Positions 58,308 to 64,000 of a stretch of DNA of 64,000 nucleotides are shown here, in pieces (the first letter of the stretch is position 1; each line of letters opens with the position of its first letter). The DNA is taken from contig CAJNDT010000308.1 in NCBI GenBank assembly GCA_905221615.1, positions 183,220 to 247,219 of the forward strand, read 5' to 3'. The DNA comes from Symbiodinium sp. CCMP2592 (lineage: Eukaryota; Sar; Dinophyceae; Suessiales; Symbiodiniaceae). The translations under genes were made by a program, and so were the position numbers. The notes beneath the pieces were generated by a model, which was given only the letters and a program-made list of their open reading frames with translations, was not told the DNA's origin and searched no databases.

Positions 58308-61300
58308 TCCACTTGTGCATAACCGTGTGGCACGATGCTGAGCACCTTTTTCTTCCGTCCACCCGGGGGCAAAAAAGAGTTATTTTTGGTAATTTGGCAC
58401 GGCTTGATTGACCCAAGCCTTACTTGCATCCTTCTGAAGGCTACGAGCGCAGCTGCCCAAAGGGAATGCTGGAGCTCATGGTAAAAAAACATATTCAGCC
58501 ATGCTGCTATCCGTTCCCTTTGCTGAGGCACAATCACTGTGCAAGCAGCTTGTTGCTTCATAGCAACATGTGTACATAATCTTTTACAGGATGCAACCAT
58601 GCATCTGGGCTGCTTGGCTGCCAACCCTCAGGCACATGCACGCGTGGAGAAGGTGCAAAAGCACCTTGCTTGCTTCGTCAGATCACACGCGAGCATGACG
58701 TGTCCAAGACGTAGTGCCCTGCGGATTGGGGAGCGCAAGCGTCGCAGCTGGAGGGGTTTGTTCGAGTAGAGTCGAGTAGGCTTTGGGGAGAAACTTGCAA
58801 GACAAATTTGTGGAGAGCAAGAGGAAAAGGAGCTGTTGCTTGCGTCGGTTTGTCTGCGTCGAACCCCAAAGAAGCTATCCAGACAGCATCGCACGAGCGC
58901 TGGGCAAGTACTGCAGCCGCTGTAGCCCGTCTGAGCTTTGTGAGGACCTCAAAGCGTGAAGCCTTTGTGCCAGTGCTGCGGGTCATGGCAATACCCTACG
59001 ATGCTAGAGCCTTTGCCCACGTCCGGCAAAGATCGTAAGGTGGCTCGAACCGAGCTTCGGACCTCCCGGTGCAGAGCTCTGGAGACAGTGGGCCGATAGT
59101 GCCACCGAATTTCTTTGCCATCGTTCTGAAATGCATAGTGAAGTTGTAGGCTCAGAGCCACTTCCCTGCGGACATGTTGCACCCTGTGACACGGAGTGTT
59201 CTGATCTATGTGACTCATTGAGGCGTGCCTTGCATTCTTCGCAATTTGAGGGTGTGCCACTCGGACATTGCGCTTGCTGCGGGCTCACTGGGGCCTAGCA
59301 TGTTGCGTGCTGCCGCTATGCAGGTGTTAGCTGGCATGATCGGTATGAGCGGTGGCAGGCAAGCGTTCTTAGTGTTGTCGCGTGGAGCTGGTGGCAAGTC
59401 CAGCTGCGGTAGCTGCACACAGCTGTCCCCATGCATTGTTATGTCAGTGATGCATGCAAGTTTCTAAATTCTGGGGCGATGCCATCGCCCAGTCGCACTC
59501 GCCTTTTCCTGGAGTGTATTTATGGTTGTCAGCAGGCGCACGTCGTGGAGCCAGACGAGGGGGCGGCTCAGCAGCACTAGAGTCACTGGAAAGGCTTCCT
59601 TAGGGTTTGGGGGTGTGGAACTTGCGGGTATGGAAAATGATGTCATGTCGACTGAGTGCTTCATAAGGCTTCAAACTCAGATACAAAGATTGAGGTGCCC
59701 TGAGGTAGGTAAATATGCAAGCACATGTATACGTACATGGCTACATACGTATGTTTGTACAATTATGTTTGCACATACACATATGTGTATATATATATAT
59801 ATATATATTTATGTAACATATGTGTGTGTAGCTAGATGGTAGTGTTCGTTAATGTATATTGATTATTGTCTATCTGGTTGCTTACTGGGACGTGTATATG
59901 TATATATATATATATATATACATACACACACATGCATATACATGTATTTCTGTAGATACATAGTTGTTTATACCTAGTTGTTTATACTTACTTGTTGATT
60001 TATTTTTAGGTACATATTATACGCGAACTAGGTGGGGCTGCTGACTTGCCCTCGAAGCGCCAAAGGCGAGTTTGAGCCTCGGCCTCTTTGCCTCTGAGCA
60101 GGATGCTGCAAAGGCGGGTAAGGGCTTAGGGTTTAGGTTAAGGGATAGGGGGTTTAGGGGTGTTTGGGGGTTGGTGGCTCAGGTTGTGACGCAACATAGG
60201 TTGGCGTTAATTACTCCTGAGCTTGTGGACTGGGCTTTGTTTCGCAGCTGAGCTTTGCAAGTCTGCCAGCGAACTTAAGTCTGTATTCCTGTGTGTGCCG
60301 CAGTCTGTGCCAGTGTGCACGACTCGTGTCGTCCGTCAGTTTACCGAAGCTCCCCAGACACTTCTCTACGTCTGGAAGGTGTGCCTGAGATGCCTGACAA
60401 CCGAAGTCCGAAACGAGGCCAACGCTTAAGCCTAAACTGTAAACGGTGAAGGGCGGTGGAAAAGGCAGGAAGGCGAGATGTGCAGTTATGCAACAAACTT
60501 GGCATTTAGCTATGGCATATCAACATGCCAGAAAACAACCTGGCAAAAGGTGCCAACAAAACGAACACAAAGAAATTAGGCGCAATGTATGTAATGCCAA
60601 TAAAGATCGAGTCCAAAGACACACACACACACACACACACGATGCAGTTTCCACATTCACCCAGGCAATACAAGGATCCATGCCATCCTATATCCGTTGT
60701 GGTTTCCTTGATTTTCGGTGTACATGCCGCCAACATTACCAATCGACTCATCGCATGCACCTGACCCCTTCATGGTAAGAAAGGAAGCGGCAATTAGAGA
60801 GCGAAGCAAGCGATGTGTGGGTGTCAACCGTTCGGGGCTTCCTACTGTTCCTTTTCACGGCTTAGGTCGGGTGGATGAAAACAGGATAGTACTTCCATAA
60901 ACGAAACATGGAGCACCTCTGCAAACCCTACATAACCCTGTAAGCGAACCCATATAGCAACCCAGCCTACATACATACATATCCCATATAATACAACCCC
61001 TAAGACAAGCCACATGGAAGACGAACACGCCATACACCGCACTTAACCCTAAACCGTAAACCCCAAACCCGACAACTCCTTGCAAGAGCCCGGGAACCCA
61101 GAGGCCTACGATTGCGGCTTGCTCGCCCTGAAGGCAGACGAGCATTGCGCTGCACCCTTTGAGGAAAACCGTGGCTGTCTTTTCTGGTGCAGGGCGTACC
61201 TAGAACCTAGGAAACTTACATTTTAGGGCAGGTTATTTGGGTCTCAGGTAGGAGTTACGGCTGGGGACCTAAACCTTGCACATCCTGAGCCAAAATCACG

Positions 61301-61492
61301 GAAACAGAAATTCCTAAACTCAGTTTGGGGTTTGGGAGACCAAAGCATCGAATGTAGTATCCACTCCAGGCAAGCGAGGCACCGGCGAACTATCCTGCCA
61401 AGAAGTACAAGCAGAGCGATATCGCTTGGGGCCTAGCGCCGCCCGAGACGTCCGAATGCTGAGGCCCATTTAAGTTTACGATTTATCTTCAG
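58308..61492. other. Intergenic with microsatellites; no gene firmly recognised
   Basis: TA/CATA microsatellites lie at 59726-59925, (AC)n at 60622-60642 and TTTAGGG-like motifs at 60120-60160 and 61040-61065. A short stretch at 61398-61455 (KKYKQSDIAWGLAPP) before a TTATCTTCAG acceptor could be an exon joined to the next feature. Confidence 0.4.
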
Positions 61493-61690
61493 GCTACTAC
61501 TCGGGCAATGTTCGAGAATGTTGACAGCTACTTGTTCGAATCTGGGCCCGCAACTCTTGGGGAGGTTGATAGCACCCTGGTGTTGAGGATCAAGTCGCCG
61601 ACGAGCTGGAGGACGTATGGTTTCCACGACAATCCGCGAGGCGAAGCCCTTCATGCTGAAACAGGAATCGTACACTTGCAGACCGCAAGC
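61493..61690 (+). CDS. Candidate exon, nitrobindin/THAP4-like beta-barrel
   Basis: It follows a good acceptor (ATTTATCTTCAG at 61481-61492) and is open in phase. The translation carries FENVDSYLFESGPATLGEVD, then WRTYGFHDNPRG and ALHAETGIVHLQ. The order of a strand with Gly-Pro, a T/S-rich strand and LHAETG followed by a hydrophobic strand is like the heme-binding FABP-like barrels of the nitrobindin/THAP4 family. The rest of the domain was not found nearby, so the exon limits (right end near GTTGCAGGAGT) are tentative. Confidence 0.3.
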
Positions 61691-61741
61691 CATATGCATG
61701 TTGCAGGAGTCTGAGTTTCAAGTGTCGCGGGCGATTTATTG

Positions 61742-61850
61742 CTTGGAGGTTCAGGGGTAGTGATATGTGGGGTGGAAAAAAAGTACGTATACTTATGGCC
61801 CATATTAGCGGACTTATAACGCTTCTTACAACTACCCATGAACCTTCAAG
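61742..61850. repeat. TIR element family H, variant with both arms
   Basis: CTTGGAGGTTCAGGGGTAGT pairs inverted with ACTACCCATGAACCTTCAAG. Confidence 0.8.
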
Positions 61851-61982
61851 CGGGGGCCATGACCAGGTTCATGGGAGTGTACCGAACTCTCACCAGCACG
61901 AAGTGGCGAGCCGAGCTTGAGGCACCCTGTGCCTGCTCTTGGCATTCTGCTCTTAAGCTCCTTCTGCTCTTCCAGTCCAGTC

Positions 61983-62082
61983 TGTAGGGGCCTTAATAGT
62001 TACCATACTACTATTATTGAGCTTCCGTATTATAACTATAGTATACTGGGTCCCAAAACCCTAGTATTAAGGCCCCTGTATT
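61983..62082. repeat. TIR element family E, copy 9
   Basis: TGTAGGGGCCTTAATAGTTA at the left pairs with TAGTATTAAGGCCCCTGTAT at the right. Confidence 0.85.
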
Positions 62083-62679
62083 AGTCTAGGACTCTGTTTC
62101 AGAGGACTCTATGTACAACAGTGGCGGCCCATTGTTAGTTCTGCCAGATTTACAACGTGAAGCAGTTCCTCGGCAGCTTCGATGACGAAGAGGAGGTTGG
62201 AGCGTGGATAGAGTTTAGGGTTGAGGGTCTGGAACGGGCACATGTCAGGCACTGTCAGAAAAACAAGCCCACAACTGGAATGCCAGCGAATGGCTTTCTG
62301 GGTCCGTAAGTTGGCATCAGTGTTCCTTAAGCTTAATAAATATCGCTTTTGAAGACTGTCCAGCCATACGAAAAACGCAAGATTGCTGAAGAAAAGAGCA
62401 ATGTCAGTATTCTCGTCACAGGCTGCTCGAGCAGTGGACGCTGCCATCCGCAGCACGGGTGCTGAGAAGGCGGCTTTTGAGTTGACGGTTTGAGAAAATA
62501 GGTCACCACCCTATTTGGTGGTCCTGCAATGAGGATCTTACCATTATGAAGGCTTTACATTTGGCTCCGCTTTTTGTTGAAACTGCCAGCTGATGGTTAG
62601 AAGCCCTATGAAAATCTTAAGGCCTGTAGATTAGTCTCGGAACTCTCGAGCTTCTGCAGCCCAGGCTCTGCAGCTTCGC
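62083..62679. other. Intergenic, possible decayed family D fragment
   Basis: ACCCTATTTGGTGGTCCTGC and GAGGATCTTACCATTATG at 62508-62550 resemble the interior of family D. No gene was seen. Confidence 0.35.
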
Positions 62680-63238
62680 ATGCTCAACTTCTGTACCGAC
62701 GCGGACTATTTCGAGGAGGATTCCTGGGAGGAGGACGTTCCGGACAGTTCAAAAGGGCATGAGGTGCAACAGAAAGCCCCGTCACCTACACCACGGTCCA
62801 CGAACCCACGATGCAATCCTGCAGGAAGCAGTGCCCAGAGGAGCGTCATCTCGCTTTATGGGCGGCGGCCCAAGATGCACGTTGTGCCAATGTCTTTGCG
62901 ACAGCTGCCAGTAGATGTGCAAATCCTCGAACCTCAGCACTTTCAGTCTATCGAAAGCTGCCAGTATCGAACCCGACCTGGTCGGACAGACCGGTTTGGG
63001 ACCGGCAGGCGTCACCTACCACCAGCCTAGCGGCCAATTCTTGGCCAGATTTGGTCGAAGGCCGGCTGGGGGGAGAAAGGCTCCGTGTGCGACAGCGACA
63101 ATAGCGCAGAAGAGCTGTGCGTCCACGTCAGCATAACCGTGCAGGCACCTCGGACTGTATGATGAGGAGGACGATGCTGCCCGCGCCTTCGACAAGGCAC
63201 ATCGCAGTTTTCCTCTGGGGTTTCGTTGTCGGAGTTGA
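62680..63238 (+). CDS. AP2-domain protein, intron-containing (partial model)
   Basis: Open from an ATG at 62680 with an acidic start (DYFEEDSWEEDVPDSSKG). At about 62986-63070 a second frame reads GPAGVTYHQPSGQFLARF, and at 63146-63205 the same frame reads HLGLYDEEDDAARAFDKAH, ending at TGA 63236. Together these are the two halves of an AP2 domain: a GV-x-Y/W strand, then a hydrophobic-x-A strand, then LG-x-Y-D-x-E-x-x-AARA-Y/F-D helix. An in-frame TAA at 63134 between them and a GTGCAG acceptor at 63143 point to an intron of about 70 bases. A further frame change near 62950 suggests another. AP2 proteins bind DNA in plants, apicomplexans and dinoflagellates. Exon borders are not settled. Confidence 0.45.
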
Positions 63239-64000
63239 AAGATGCGGGACAGTTTCCGAGCTCGCCCTGTCATGTTGAAGCCTTGAGAGGAGTTCACTTT
63301 GTTCAGTCGCGAGGTGCGAACTTCGCATCCCCGCTCTTGAATCAGACACCAACCCCCGGACGAAGGTTTCGACGTGTGGAGGATATTACAGCATGCACAT
63401 ATGCCACAGAGAAACAGAGAGGGATGGAGTCAGTTCCGGGCCGGCAGAGGGGCCTTTCAGGTGCCTGAGCGAGTCTACGGGTAAACAGGAGTGCCAGATG
63501 TAGTAGCTTACTAGTAGGCAAAACTTAAGCTATGCGGTAGTATATTATGCAGGTGGAGGTTGTTGTGCTCGGTGTCGGGCTATCGCCGCTGCGGGCCAGA
63601 GTTCGTCGCATGTATATTGGCAAAATGAATGACCTGTAGCCGCAAGACTCACCTGCTTCGGCTCTAGACTCCTCAGTTGCATCCCCCGGCCCACTCTCAG
63701 CAAAGATGGCTCATGACCCCAGGCATCCCACGAACGAGGAGGCCGGACGAACTTTCATCCCTCTACTATCGGCGCATGAGACAAAGACAACACAAATCTG
63801 CTACTGCCGGAGATCTTGCCACGGTTCATTCAGCACAAAGACTCTTGTAACAATCTCATATAGGGAAGAAGAAGGTGTACAAATATGTTGGAAGAAAGGA
63901 GGTATTATGTAGTGCTAATGTGAAGTTGAAGTATCAGAATGAATAGAAACTTATCATATCTAGCTTATAACTAATTGAGAGATTTCATATGGATCTCGTA
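63239..64000. other. Intergenic, nothing recognised
   Basis: Only short frames without protein character up to the window end. Confidence 0.5.

Noticed and set aside
1-64000. tRNA, rRNA or snRNA genes
   Set aside because: No cloverleaf with A and B boxes and no rRNA-like conserved block was noticed by eye; a covariance search was not possible here.

Overview
The window looks like nuclear DNA of a dinoflagellate, most likely a Symbiodiniaceae-type genome. The grounds are: many interstitial TTTAGGG/CCCTAAA telomere-type tracts, very dense microsatellites, many short terminal-inverted-repeat (TIR) elements, copia-type retroelements whose Gag has a Gly/Lys-rich tail and whose RT box reads HVDD, and few, widely spaced host genes. 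No rRNA, tRNA or CRISPR array was seen. Species identity is inference.

Left part (1-13993): the first 667 bases are the gag start of a copia-like element on the minus strand that runs off the left edge, with a tRNA-primer site behind it. The rest is gene-poor: TIR elements of several families (named A-H here), telomere-like tracts, microsatellites and two unusual fold-back elements with long C/G runs.

Centre (13994-29861): a complete, very large (15,868 bp) Ty1/copia-type LTR retrotransposon. Its two 248-bp LTRs are identical by eye, start TG and end CA, and sit in a poly-G tract with a GGGGG target duplication. After gag-protease and pol (integrase, reverse transcriptase, RNase H) it carries four further open frames. 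Accessory domains that can be recognised are a C5-methyltransferase-like fold between integrase and RT, an ADP-ribosyltransferase/KptA-like segment with a zinc finger, an endonuclease/exonuclease/phosphatase-like (APE-type) domain, and a membrane-anchored zinc-site plus coiled-coil protein. Successive frames mostly step by -1, and a polypurine-like motif occurs both before the 3' LTR and between pol and the first accessory frame. This element is the most interesting object in the window.

Right of it (29862-42100): nested TIR elements, a roughly 700-bp GTA-type triplet tract, a 24-bp minisatellite built on TTTAGGG, and two adjacent unrecognised host-like ORFs (40932-42104).

AT-rich island (about 42700-46200): a sharp change in composition. 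It carries a frameshifted Polinton/virophage-type integrase on the minus strand, a small basic protein, a truncated larger protein and Cys-rich small proteins. It reads as the remnant of a Polinton-like virus of the protist. One copy of a 230-bp repeat lies at its right edge and an inverted copy lies 2.5 kb to its left.

Right part (46460-64000): intergenic repeats with host genes: an intronless cytochrome P450 (51670-53172), a RING-H2 protein (57477-58307), a candidate nitrobindin/THAP4-like exon (61493-61690) and an AP2-domain gene (about 62680-63238).
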